Below are positions 41,534-49,983 of a stretch of DNA of 64,000 nt, piece by piece (within the stretch, counting starts at the first letter, position 1; each line of letters starts with the position of its first letter). The DNA lies in assembly GCA_963835525.1 (NCBI GenBank), contig CAWIFM010000009.1, positions 186,001 to 250,000 on the forward strand, written 5' to 3'. The translations under genes and the position numbers were made by a program. Source of the DNA: DASSUW01 sp963835525. GTDB taxonomy: Bacteria > Actinomycetota > Thermoleophilia > Solirubrobacterales > Solirubrobacteraceae. The notes under the pieces are model-generated. The model did not search any database, was not told where the DNA came from, and was given only the letters and a program-made list of their open reading frames with translations.

Positions 41534-41941
41534 GTGCAGGTCCGCCGCGTCGCCGCCGACGACCTCCCGGGTCTGGCGGCGCTGCTCGGCGAGCTCGGCT
41601 ACCCCACGTCGCCCGAGGAGCTCGAGCGCAGGCTCGAGCGGCTCGACGGCGACGTGTTCGTCGCCGCCGACGACGAGCCGCTCGGCTTCGCGGCCTTGCA
41701 GGTCCTGCACGTCCTCCAGCGCGACGCGCCGGCGGCCCGGCTCACCGCGCTCGTCGTGCGCGAGGACGCCCGCGGCCGCGGCGTCGCCCGCGCGCTGGTG
41801 GCCGCCGTCGAGGCCGCGGCCCGCGAGGCGGGCTGCGACCACCTGCACGTCACCACTGCCAACCACCGCGCCGACGCGCACGCCGCGTACCGAGCCCTCG
41901 GGTTCGAGGACACGGGGCGGCGATACGCGAAACGCCTCTAG
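41534..41941 (+). CDS. GNAT-family N-acetyltransferase
   Basis: 135 residues, GTG start two bases after TerC. Standard GNAT elements: VRRVAADDLPGLAALLGELG, LTALVVREDARGRGVARALV (acetyl-CoA loop RGRGVA) and VTTANHRADAHAAYRALGFE. Close in style to small aminoglycoside/ribosomal-protein-like acetyltransferases, substrate unknown. Its stop codon sits in the left arm of a palindromic repeat. Confidence 0.88.
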   Translation: MQVRRVAADDLPGLAALLGELGYPTSPEELERRLERLDGDVFVAADDEPLGFAALQVLHVLQRDAPAARLTALVVREDARGRGVARALVAAVEAAAREAGCDHLHVTTANHRADAHAAYRALGFEDTGRRYAKRL

Positions 41942-41989
41942 CGTCCTGGATAAGGGTCGTCAGACGACTCTAGGACAGGACGCTTCGCA
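41940..41989. repeat. Palindromic repeat, copy 2, at the 3' end of the AbiEi/DUF559 pseudogene
   Basis: GCGTCCTGGATAAGGGTCGT and its near mirror ACGACTCTAGGACAGGACGC form an imperfect hairpin. The left arm overlaps the GNAT stop, and the right arm encodes the last residues and stop of the minus-strand gene (arginine-Ser-Val-Leu-Ser). Same family as 7396-7446 and 42809-42853. Confidence 0.75.
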
Positions 41990-42831
41990 GCTCGCCGAGC
42001 ATCGGCCCGGGGTTTTCAAACACGTCCCCGTACGTGTAGCGCCGGAAGTCGTCGCCTCGGGCGTACGCCTCGCGCTCGCGCCTCCGGTCCAGCTCCCAGG
42101 CGTGGCGCGAGCTGTGGTAGCGGTAGCCGTCCAGCTCCACGGTCAGCCGCTGCTCCGCCCAGCGGCAGTCGACGTACCGGCCGCCCGCGGGCCGGTTGGT
42201 CACCGGCAGCGGTAGGTCGTTCACGCCGCATCAGCGCCAGGAACCGGCGCTCGAGCGCGCTCAGCGAGACGTGCTCGTCGCCGCGGAGGATGCGCCGGAG
42301 CGTCCTCGCGCCACGCCGCCCATCCAGGATCGCCTCCACCTCACCCGGCGCAGTTCCGTGCCGGATGCCGGCTTCGTGGCACGCGCGTGCGAGGTCTGAA
42401 ACTGCGAGCACTGAGGAGAGGTCGACCAGCGTGCGCGCCGGGCTGGTCACGGGGACGCCGCGCCACACGATGCCGACGAGGGGTGAGCGGCTGCGATGCG
42501 CCCTGACGCCCGAGACGCGGCGCTCGGTGGGCGCCGTCACTTCGGGCATCGAGGGAGGCGTGGTGAGGAGGCCGAGGAGGTGTCCTGCCGCGCGGCCGCT
42601 CAGTACCGCACCTCTCCCACATGCCCAGACTGCCGCCAGATACCGCGCCTCGTCGCTTGGAGCCCTGTGACCGACGCGGTACACGCCGCGGTACTCGCGC
42701 AGTAACGCGCCAGACCCGACCCAGGCCTTGATCTGGGCGACCGTGAAGCCCGCGGCAACAAGCTGCGCGCGTGTTACGACGCCGTGTGTTGAGCCGGCAA
42801 GTTCGGCAAGCGTCCTGCCCTGGGGTCGCAT
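41970..42831 (-). pseudogene. AbiEi-like / DUF559 protein gene with a one-base frameshift
   Basis: Corrected length is about 286 residues. The N-terminal part reads LAELAGSTHGVVTRAQLVAAGF and REYRGVYRVGHRAPS, typical of the winged-helix AbiEi_4-like antitoxin domain. The C-terminal part (GGRYVDCRWAEQRLTVELDG, YRYHSSRHAWELDRRREREA) is a DUF559 endonuclease-like domain with Asp, Glu and the DGxxxH segment. The frames join at 42222, where one extra base (GGCGTGAAC) breaks the gene. The ATG lies in the loop of one palindromic repeat and the stop in another. It may be a decaying mobile gene. Confidence 0.82.
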
Positions 42832-42853
42832 GACGACCCTTAGGCAGGACGCT
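42809..42853. repeat. Palindromic repeat, copy 3, at the 5' end of the AbiEi/DUF559 pseudogene
   Basis: AGCGTCCTGCCCTGGGGTCG and CGACCCTTAGGCAGGACGCT form a 20-base stem with three mismatches around a short loop CATGA. The loop holds the start codon of the minus-strand pseudogene. Together with the copy at 41940 it brackets the gene. Confidence 0.75.
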
Positions 42854-42859
42854 GGAGAA

Positions 42860-43540
42860 CTAGGCGGCTACGGCCTGGCGCACCGGCTGGCGAATGCCCA
42901 GGATCGCGAGCAGCGACGCGAACGAGAGCACGATCAGGCCGGCGATGATCGCTCCCCAGCCGGCGCCGTTGAGGAAGCCGAGCTCCGCGCCGGCCTTGAC
43001 GCCGACGTCGACCTGACGGGACGCGTCCTCGTTCATCACCACGATCGACCAGTCGCCGTCGTCGACCTCCCAGGTGAGGGTCTGGCGGCCGGAGCCGTGG
43101 GCGGAGGTCTCCCAGAAGCGCTGGGCGCCGGGCGCGGTGGGCTTGCGGCCGCCGTCGAGGCGGCGGTAGTCGGCGGAGAACGGCGAGAAGTCGACGTCCT
43201 CGACGAGCTCGTGGCCGGTGCCGGACAGGTAGCGCGTGACGTCGGCGGTCGGGGCGACGCCGACGAACACCGGCTTGGAGCCGTTCGGGTCGACGGTCAG
43301 GCGGACCTTGCCGAAGCGATCGCGGTCGAGGATCCAGTCGGCTCCGTCGAGGTCGATGTCGAGGTTGTCGGTTGTCATTGCGTATGTATTGGTCGCGAAG
43401 CGCTCGGTACGGGTCGAGAGAAATCCCTGATCGTCCTTGCGGGAGTCGCCCCACAGCAGGAGGCCTCCGGCGGCGATCAGGCCGAGCGAGAGCAGACCGG
43501 CGAGACCGGCCGCGACCATGGCTGCGATTCGAGCGGGCAT
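42860..43540 (-). CDS. Membrane protein with two helices and an exported beta-rich domain
   Basis: 226 residues. One helix near each end (about 9-31 and 196-216), with about 160 residues of beta-rich sequence between, which would lie outside: LDIDLDGADWILDRDRFGKV, DGGRKPTAPGAQRFWETSAH and TLTWEVDDGDWSIVVMNEDA. WEVxxGDWxIVVMN is a motif seen in a widespread group of actinobacterial membrane proteins of unknown function. No catalytic residues are identified. Confidence 0.75.
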   Translation of the reverse strand: MPARIAAMVAAGLAGLLSLGLIAAGGLLLWGDSRKDDQGFLSTRTERFATNTYAMTTDNLDIDLDGADWILDRDRFGKVRLTVDPNGSKPVFVGVAPTADVTRYLSGTGHELVEDVDFSPFSADYRRLDGGRKPTAPGAQRFWETSAHGSGRQTLTWEVDDGDWSIVVMNEDASRQVDVGVKAGAELGFLNGAGWGAIIAGLIVLSFASLLAILGIRQPVRQAVAA

Positions 43541-43604
43541 GTCAGCAATGTGCCAGCGCCCGGGCCCTGCGTCCGCCAGGCCACCATGCGTCCGCGGGTG
43601 AGGA

Positions 43605-44819
43605 TTACCGCACGAAGGACCGGCGGATTCTCCCCATCCGCATCCGCTGCGGATGGTCGCCGACCGGGATGCGGGCGACCTCCTTGCGGGTGCGGTAGGA
43701 GATCACCGAGACGCGGTCGTTGCCGCTGACCGAGACGAAGCAGCGCTTGCCGTCGCCGCTGTTGGTCGACCAGTAGGGCTTCTCGCCGACGCCGATCAGC
43801 TTGTAGGCGAACGACCGCCGATTCACGATCGCCGCGTAGTCGGACATCGTGCCGGCCACACACAGCTTCGTGCCGCTCGGGTTCATCGCCAGCCCGTGGT
43901 GCGCGGAGTCGAGCAGGTACTCCTCGCGACGCATCTGCTTCGCCTTCTCCGACAGCGGCAGGCCGGCGATCCGCAGCGGCCGGTCCTCGACCAGGTCGTA
44001 CTCGACGAAGCCGTGCAGGAACGAGAGCTGGAAGTAGACGTGGCGCTCGTCGGGCGACAGCGCCATCGGCCGCACGGCAGCGCTCATGTTCGGATAGCCG
44101 GCCTCGGCCAGCTTGTCGCCCATGTCGATCCGCTTGAGCACCTGCAGCGTGTTCGCATCCACGACCTGGAACCAGCGGTCGCCCTTGGTGTCGTCGAACA
44201 GCGGGTCGTCGAGCGGCGTGAAGACCATGCCGATGCTCGCGTGGTAGATCAGCTTGCCGTCGCGCGAGTAGTTGTTCTCATGCGGCTGGTCGCCGGACGC
44301 GAACTCGCCGACGATCGCCCCGGCCTGCGTGTCGATCACGTGCACCTTGCGCGCGGTCGAGGCGGACACCAGCAGCCGCTTGCCGTCCGGCGAGATGGCC
44401 ATGTGGTCCGCCCGGTAGCCCTCGATCTTCACGCGCCAGACGATCCGGTCGTCACGCAGGCTGATGGCCACGACGTCGGCCAGGCTCGGCCGCGAGACGA
44501 ACACCAGCCGGCCGTTCCGTGAGGTGAAGGCGTCGTCCACGTACTGGTCGTGGCCCTCGCCAACGAGCTGACGGATCCCCAGGAAGTAGGCGTAGTGCGC
44601 GGGATCCGCCTGGATCTCGGCCATCCGCTCGGCGATGTCCGGGATGATGTTGATGCGCTTGAGCCGCTTGTAGCGCTTGGGGTCGATGACGTCGGCCGTC
44701 CCGTCCCAATTGTTGGCGACGACCAGCACGTGGCGCGTCTTCTTCTTCGCCGCGACGGCCGGTCCGGTCGTCGCGAGCACCATCGCCAGAGCTGCCGTGA
44801 CCACCAGGAGCGCTCTCAT
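43605..44819 (-). CDS. Secreted YVTN-type beta-propeller protein
   Basis: 404 residues, signal peptide about 1-24 (TGPAVAAKK). Propeller blades: HVLVVANNWDGTADVIDPKR, HMAISPDGKRLLVSASTARK, VHVIDTQAGAIVGEFASGDQ, MALSPDERHVYFQLSFLHGF and CFVSVSGNDRVSVISYRTRK. The pattern is the YVTN repeat seen in surface proteins and in some nitrite-reductase d1-like folds; heme ligands are not apparent. Function unknown. It is the second propeller in the window. Confidence 0.82.
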   Translation of the reverse strand: MRALLVVTAALAMVLATTGPAVAAKKKTRHVLVVANNWDGTADVIDPKRYKRLKRINIIPDIAERMAEIQADPAHYAYFLGIRQLVGEGHDQYVDDAFTSRNGRLVFVSRPSLADVVAISLRDDRIVWRVKIEGYRADHMAISPDGKRLLVSASTARKVHVIDTQAGAIVGEFASGDQPHENNYSRDGKLIYHASIGMVFTPLDDPLFDDTKGDRWFQVVDANTLQVLKRIDMGDKLAEAGYPNMSAAVRPMALSPDERHVYFQLSFLHGFVEYDLVEDRPLRIAGLPLSEKAKQMRREEYLLDSAHHGLAMNPSGTKLCVAGTMSDYAAIVNRRSFAYKLIGVGEKPYWSTNSGDGKRCFVSVSGNDRVSVISYRTRKEVARIPVGDHPQRMRMGRIRRSFVR

Positions 44820-44862
44820 GCGCCGGAATCTAGTCAGCCGAGCTCACGGTCGCGCCGGTTGG

Positions 44863-45339
44863 CTAGGGGCAGCCTTGCGACCCGCTCTGGAAGAGCAGGT
44901 TCAGCAAGCCGCGCTCGAGCGTCACACCGGACCCCGACGGGGACCGCCACTGGACGGTGAAGGTGTGCGTGTCGCTCCCCTCGAACGGCTCCGTCCGGCC
45001 GGCGAAGTCGAAGGAGAACGACTCGGTTCCGTTCGGGGAGAAGCGCGCCCGCCCTGGACGCAGGGCGGGCACGCCGTCCTTGAGCACCCGGAACTCCACT
45101 GGGCGGGTGCCGCTCACCATCACGTTGAGCATCGCCGTGGCCTGGTCGCGCGTGCAGCGAGTGATCGTCAGCCGCGGCACGTCTCGCCAGCGCGTGCTCG
45201 AGGTCGTCCTCGCGGTCGTGGTCCACGCTGCGGCCTGACGGTCGAGCGAGCCGCTGAGGGCTCCGCTCGCGGCGATGACCGCGGCCGGGATCGCGACCAG
45301 CACGACCACGGCCGCACTGATGGCCAATGCCTTGCGCAT
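44863..45339 (-). CDS. Small exported protein, one membrane anchor
   Basis: 158 residues. N-terminal hydrophobic segment (about 5-27), which may be a signal anchor. The outside part is beta-rich (RLTITRCTRDQATAMLNVMV, ESFSFDFAGRTEPFEGSDTH) with one Cys in the middle and one at the end (SQGCP) that could pair. The family is not recognised. Confidence 0.65.
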   Translation of the reverse strand: MRKALAISAAVVVLVAIPAAVIAASGALSGSLDRQAAAWTTTARTTSSTRWRDVPRLTITRCTRDQATAMLNVMVSGTRPVEFRVLKDGVPALRPGRARFSPNGTESFSFDFAGRTEPFEGSDTHTFTVQWRSPSGSGVTLERGLLNLLFQSGSQGCP

Positions 45340-45384
45340 GGTCTCCGGTCGACCCTACGCCGGGCCGCGCGCGACGGTCAAGCC

Positions 45385-45771
45385 TCAGCCCAGCTCGCGC
45401 AGGCGCCGGTCGATCTCGGCCTCGACGTCGAGCGGGTCCTCACCGCGCGCCACGCGGCGCGCATTGGTCGCCTCGACGAGCGTGCGGACCTCCTCCCGCA
45501 GCTCAGGATCCTCGGACGCCGTCAGCGCGAGGTACTCGGCGTCCACGTCGAGCGGCGCCTCGCCGCGCGCCTCGCGCAGGCTGTTGCGCGCCTGCAGCAT
45601 CTGGCGGATCTCCGTCTCGCGCTCGGCGGGGTTGGACTCGCGGCGGTCGAGCGCCATCGGGCCGCCTCCGATGTCGTCGTACGAGCCGCCGCTCGTCACA
45701 AGCGCCCAGATGGCCGCAACGACGGCGACGCCGACCACCACGAAGAGCACGATCGCGAAGGCCTCCTGCAT
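45385..45771 (-). CDS. Membrane-anchored protein with duplicated SHOCT-like helical motif
   Basis: 128 residues. One membrane helix (about 4-25), a Gly/Ser linker and a charged helical region. Two related segments are visible: MLQARNSLREARGEAPLDVDAEY and LVEATNARRVARGEDPLDVEAEI, each ending in LDV-E, which resembles a duplicated SHOCT-like or similar oligomerisation motif. Function unknown; divergent from the acyl-CoA dehydrogenase gene. Confidence 0.68.
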   Translation of the reverse strand: MQEAFAIVLFVVVGVAVVAAIWALVTSGGSYDDIGGGPMALDRRESNPAERETEIRQMLQARNSLREARGEAPLDVDAEYLALTASEDPELREEVRTLVEATNARRVARGEDPLDVEAEIDRRLRELG

Positions 45772-45855
45772 ACCCCGACATTGTCGTCCATTCGGCTAGG
45801 CACAACGGTTCGTTGTTGTTCAGCCGGTTCGGGGTATGTACCCTTTCCAGAGCTG

Positions 45856-45871
45856 TTGACTGACCAGTCAA
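45856..45871. promoter_or_regulatory. Palindromic operator upstream of the acyl-CoA dehydrogenase gene
   Basis: TTGACTGACCAGTCAA is a perfect 7-base inverted repeat with a 2-base centre, 17 bases before the GTG start. The pattern resembles TetR-family operators of fatty-acid oxidation genes. No TetR gene is adjacent, so the regulator would act from elsewhere. Confidence 0.65.
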
Positions 45872-45888
45872 TCTGGAGAGCTGAAACC

Positions 45889-47055
45889 GTGGTGGACTTC
45901 ACCCTTACCGACGAACAGCTGGCCCTGCGCGAGATGGCGCACGACTTCGCCGAGAAGGAGATCCGGCCCGTCGCCTGGGAGTACGACAAGGACGGCACGT
46001 GGCCCGACGAGATCCTCCGCAAGGCCTGGGAGCTCGGCATCATGAACGGCCATACGCCCGAGGAGTACGGCGGGCCGGGCCTCAGCTACCTCGAGGGCGC
46101 GATCGTCGAGGAGGAGCTCTCCTGGGGCTGCTCCGGCATCGCCACCTCGATCGGCGCCAACGGCCTCGCTACCGCCCCGCTCGGCGTCGCCGGGTCCGAG
46201 GAGCTCAAGAAGCAGTACCTCGGCATGCTGACCGAGGACTACAAGCTCGCCTCCTTCTGCCTGACCGAGCCGGACGCCGGCTCCGACGTCTCCGGCATGC
46301 GCACCACCGCGGTCCGCAAGGGCGACAAGTACGTCATCAACGGCTCCAAGTGCTTCATCACCAACGGCGGCTACGCCGACTGGTTCACGGTCTACGCGAA
46401 GACCGACAAGGAGGCCGGCCACCGCGGGATCTCCTGCTTCGTGGTCCCGCGTGACGACACCGTCACGGTGGACAAGAAGGAAGACAAGATGGGCCAGCGG
46501 GCGTCCAACACCGCGACCATCAGCTTCAACGAGACCGAGATCCCGGTCGACCACCTGATCGGCGAGGAGAACAAGGGCTTCAAGATCGCGATGATGACCC
46601 TGGACCGCACGCGCCCCGGCGTCGCGGCCATGGCCACCGGCATCGCCCGCGCCGCCTTCGAGTTCGCCACCAACTACTCGAAGGAGCGGATCCAGTTCGG
46701 CGTGCCGATCGCCATGCACCAGGCGATCCAGTTCATGATCGCCGACATGGCGACCAAGGTGCACATCTCGCGCCTGGCCACCTGGAACTCCGCCGTGCTG
46801 CTCGACCAGGGCCGCCGCAACACGCTCGAGTCCTCGCACGCCAAGCGCTTCGCGGCCGACAGCGCGATGGAGGTCACGACCGACGCGGTGCAGGTCTACG
46901 GCGGCTACGGCTTCATCAAGGACTACCCGGTCGAGAAGCTGATGCGCGACGCCAAGATCATGCAGCTCTACGAGGGCACGTCGCAGATCCAGCGGCTCGT
47001 GATCGCGCGCGAGACGCTGCTGCCGCGGCGCATCGAGGAGCCGGCCGCGGTCTGA
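45889..47055 (+). CDS. Acyl-CoA dehydrogenase
   Basis: 388 residues. FAD and substrate blocks: FCLTEPDAGSDVSGMRTTAV, YVINGSKCFITNGGYADWFT, MTLDRTRPGVAAMATGIARA, VQVYGGYGFIKDYPVEKLMR and the catalytic Glu in QLYEGTSQIQRLVIARE. It would oxidise acyl-CoA to enoyl-CoA, passing electrons to ETF. The start is GTG 45889 (or 45892), after GGAGAG. A palindromic operator lies just upstream. Its stop overlaps the following DUF2332 reading frame. Confidence 0.93.
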   Translation: MVDFTLTDEQLALREMAHDFAEKEIRPVAWEYDKDGTWPDEILRKAWELGIMNGHTPEEYGGPGLSYLEGAIVEEELSWGCSGIATSIGANGLATAPLGVAGSEELKKQYLGMLTEDYKLASFCLTEPDAGSDVSGMRTTAVRKGDKYVINGSKCFITNGGYADWFTVYAKTDKEAGHRGISCFVVPRDDTVTVDKKEDKMGQRASNTATISFNETEIPVDHLIGEENKGFKIAMMTLDRTRPGVAAMATGIARAAFEFATNYSKERIQFGVPIAMHQAIQFMIADMATKVHISRLATWNSAVLLDQGRRNTLESSHAKRFAADSAMEVTTDAVQVYGGYGFIKDYPVEKLMRDAKIMQLYEGTSQIQRLVIARETLLPRRIEEPAAV

Positions 47056-48063
47056 GCCGACGCGAAGCGCTCAGACGGCGGTTCGCCCGCGGCGACGCGT
47101 GGTTCGACACCTCGCCGCTCTACCGGGTGCTGTCGAGAGCCGTGGCCGCGGACGACGATCTGCTCGACCTGGCCGCCGAGGCCCGGCCCGGCCAGCAGCC
47201 GGCCAACATGCTGATGGCCGCCACCCATCTGCTCGTCCTGAAGGAGCCCGAGCTGCCGTTCGCCCGCTTCTTCCCCTCGGTGCGCGGCGACGACGCCGAG
47301 CCCCCGGAGGCCGCGGGCGCCGAGTTCGCCGCCTTCTGCGCCGAGCACCGCGACGAGCTCACCCGGATCCTGCGTGAGCGGCTGGTGCAGACCAACGCGC
47401 CCGCCCGCGGCGTTGCCGTGCGCCTGGCCATGCACGAGATCGGCCGGCGCGTCGCCGGGCCGGTCACCTTCCTCGAGATCGGGCCCAGCGCCGGGATCCA
47501 GCTGCGCTTCGACCGCTGGGCGGTGGAGACGGGCGGCCGCAGCGTTCGGCCCCCGCGACGCGCCGCTGACCCTGCGGACGGAGTGGCGCTCCGACCATCC
47601 GCCGCCCGACCTCGACGACCTCCCACCCGTCCGCGACCGGCTCGGCATCGACCTGCATCCCGTCGACGCCACCGACCCCGAGCAGCGACTGTGGCTCCAG
47701 GCGCTCGTCTGGCCCGAGCACCGCGATCGCTTCACCGAGCTCGCCACCGCCCTGGACGCCGTCGCCGCCGACCCCCCGACCATCCTGCAGGGCGACGCGA
47801 TCGAGCTGCTGTCCCGACTGCAACTGCCCGACGACGTTCCGCTGGTCGTGTTCCACGGCATGGTCCGCATCCACGTCCCCGCGGACCGCCGGGCCGCCTT
47901 CGACTCCGCGATCGCCGCGCTCGGCAGGCGGCGGCGCCTGCTGCACGTCTCGCTCGAGATCGATCGCGGCGCCTCCCTGCTCGCGCTGCGCGACTCGCAA
48001 GGCGAGGACCGCGACCTCGCCCGGGTCGAGGGCCACGGCCGCTGGATCCAGCCGTTGCCGTGA
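47052..48063 (+). pseudogene. DUF2332 family protein gene with a frameshift
   Basis: Reads as one DUF2332 protein of about 336 residues when two frames are joined near 47540. The first frame runs LLDLAAEARPGQQPANMLMA, FARFFPSVRGD, GPVTFLEIGPSAGIQLRFDR and WAVETGG; the second starts at FGPRDAPLTLRTEWR and continues GIDLHPVDATDPEQRLWLQA, LVWPEHRDRFTELATAL and VPLVVFHGMVRIHVPADRRA. One extra base (or two lost) around GGCCGCAGCGTTCGG explains the break. A CTG at 47052 overlapping the previous TGA is the likely start, keeping the conserved REALRRRFARG N-terminus; GTG 47127 would lose it. Confidence 0.8.
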
Positions 48064-48064
48064 C

Positions 48065-49849
48065 TTACCGTTTGCGCCGCCCCGCGGCGCCGAGGATCTC
48101 GGCGCAAGCGGCGTTGGCGCGGCAGGAGGCCGCCGGGTCGGCGCGCGGCAGGAGCGTGTTTCCGGCGAGCGAGATCCCGTCCGTCGGTGTGTCAGCCGGC
48201 CACCAGAACGGCTCGTCGTCGTCCCAGTGGTTGTTCGTGATCCTGATCCCCTTCGGCTCGACGCCCGAGATGGCGTTGTCGCTTCCGTAGAGCACGTTGC
48301 CGTCCAGCGTCACGTGGTCGGCGCCGACATCGGGGTAGATGCCGGTGCCGCCGGCGTGGTGAACCACGTTGCCGCGTACCACGGCTCCGTCGTCGAAGGA
48401 TGTGCCCTGGGAGAAGGGGAGGTAGATGCCGCCGCCGTCGGGGACCTTCCGTACGGCGTTGAACACGAGGTTGCGCTCCACGTGCAAGCCGCGTGAGGAC
48501 TGGCCCCAGATCCCCGTGTACGGCACGTCGTCGACCTGGTTGTGCGCCACCGTCGCGTCCCGAGTGCCTTCGACCGCGATGCCGATCGAGCTGCGGTAAT
48601 CGACGCCGACGTCGTGCACCCAGTTGTCCTCCACGCGGTTGCCGGAGCCGGGTCCGCGCATCTCCACGCCGCCGCCGGAGACGTCCTCCACCACATTGTC
48701 GCGCACCGTGTTGCTCGAGCCCACCCTGGACAGGACCAACGCGAGCCCGCCGAGGTGACTGAAGCGGCTGCGCTCGACGCTGATCCGCTCGGCGGCGCGG
48801 AACGCGATGTGGCCCGGCATCCGGCCGGTGTAGAGCCAGCTCCCGATGATCTGCGGGAACCCGGCCGGCGTGCTTGGTGCCAGCCAGGTCGCGTGGGAGA
48901 AGGTCAGCCCCCTGAAGGCCATGTCATGGATCTCTGCACCGACCACCAGCCTCTCCAGGACCGGGGCGACGATCGCTACGCGCCGCGGATCCTGGAGCCG
49001 GCGAGGCAGGTAGTAGAGAACGTGGCGGCCCGGCCGGGAACGATCGAGGTACCAGCTCCCTCGCTCGCGAAGCAGGCTGAGGCTGTTCTCGACGTCCGTG
49101 GGAGCGGCGGGCGTCAGCCCTGGAACCTCGGCGTCGTAGGCCTTCTCGAGATTGCGCAAGCACGGCTGGTCGACGGTGACCAGGCTCCACTTCGCGTCGC
49201 CACGGATGCGGGAGACGCCACAGCGGGCCTCCGAGTACGGCAGCCTACCCTTGCGGCCGTTGAAGACGAGCTCGATGTCCTCCGGGTGCCGCCAGGACTG
49301 CGGCACGGTGCTGCGGACGGCATAACCGCTCCGCACCCTGATCGCCCTGCCGGGCAGGCCGCGGCCACGTGCGGTCCGATCCGCGCGCCGGCCGTCGACG
49401 AACAGCTGACGAGTGTCGAGGTCGCCGACGTCCGCACGCCAGGCGCCGTCGACGTGCTCGGCCCGCCGCCAGCCGGTGACGCGGCGACCGCCGCTGATGA
49501 CGACGCGCTCGCGAGCCGGCGTCCCGACGCCGTAGGCCTGATAGATCACGCGGTGGCCGTTCTCACCCGAGTCGCCGGCCGCCGTCGACAAGCGCAACGG
49601 CCTGCGCAACCGGTAGGTGCCGCCACGCAGGCTGACGACGATGTCCGAGCGCATACCCGCCGTCCGCGCACGCACGGCCCGCTGCGCGCGCTCCAGCGTC
49701 GCGAACGGGCGGCTCGTCGTCCCTGGCCACGAGTCCTTCCCGGCGGGTGAGACGAACAGCTCAACCGACTGCGCGGGCGCGGCCTCGACCCGCGCGAACG
49801 CCCCTGCCACCGCTACGAGGACCAACAACGAAGCCTTGCTTGGAGTCAT
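48065..49849 (-). CDS. Secreted right-handed parallel beta-helix protein
   Basis: 594 residues with signal peptide (about 1-25). The start ELFVSPAGKDSWPGTTSRPF, then FATLERAQRAVRA, is the classical beginning of secreted parallel beta-helix enzymes. Later coils carry GLTFSHATW, VRDNVVEDVSGGGVEMRGPG, DATVAHNQVDDVPYTGIWGQ, LHVERNLVFNAVRKVPDGGG and VTLDGNVLYGSDNAISGVEP. This fits polysaccharide-acting families (pectate-lyase-like, GH). The exact substrate is unknown. ATG 49849 is set by the signal peptide. Confidence 0.85.
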   Translation of the reverse strand: MTPSKASLLVLVAVAGAFARVEAAPAQSVELFVSPAGKDSWPGTTSRPFATLERAQRAVRARTAGMRSDIVVSLRGGTYRLRRPLRLSTAAGDSGENGHRVIYQAYGVGTPARERVVISGGRRVTGWRRAEHVDGAWRADVGDLDTRQLFVDGRRADRTARGRGLPGRAIRVRSGYAVRSTVPQSWRHPEDIELVFNGRKGRLPYSEARCGVSRIRGDAKWSLVTVDQPCLRNLEKAYDAEVPGLTPAAPTDVENSLSLLRERGSWYLDRSRPGRHVLYYLPRRLQDPRRVAIVAPVLERLVVGAEIHDMAFRGLTFSHATWLAPSTPAGFPQIIGSWLYTGRMPGHIAFRAAERISVERSRFSHLGGLALVLSRVGSSNTVRDNVVEDVSGGGVEMRGPGSGNRVEDNWVHDVGVDYRSSIGIAVEGTRDATVAHNQVDDVPYTGIWGQSSRGLHVERNLVFNAVRKVPDGGGIYLPFSQGTSFDDGAVVRGNVVHHAGGTGIYPDVGADHVTLDGNVLYGSDNAISGVEPKGIRITNNHWDDDEPFWWPADTPTDGISLAGNTLLPRADPAASCRANAACAEILGAAGRRKR

Positions 49850-49983
49850 GCCACCAGCATCGGTGCGCTGCCGGCGCTGCACATCGGGCAGGAGGACATC
49901 TTCGGCCTCGACTTAAGACCGATGCGCTCCCTACCGAAGACGACGCCCGAGCTCGCTGCGGTCCCGGTACGGTCGCTCGGGCA

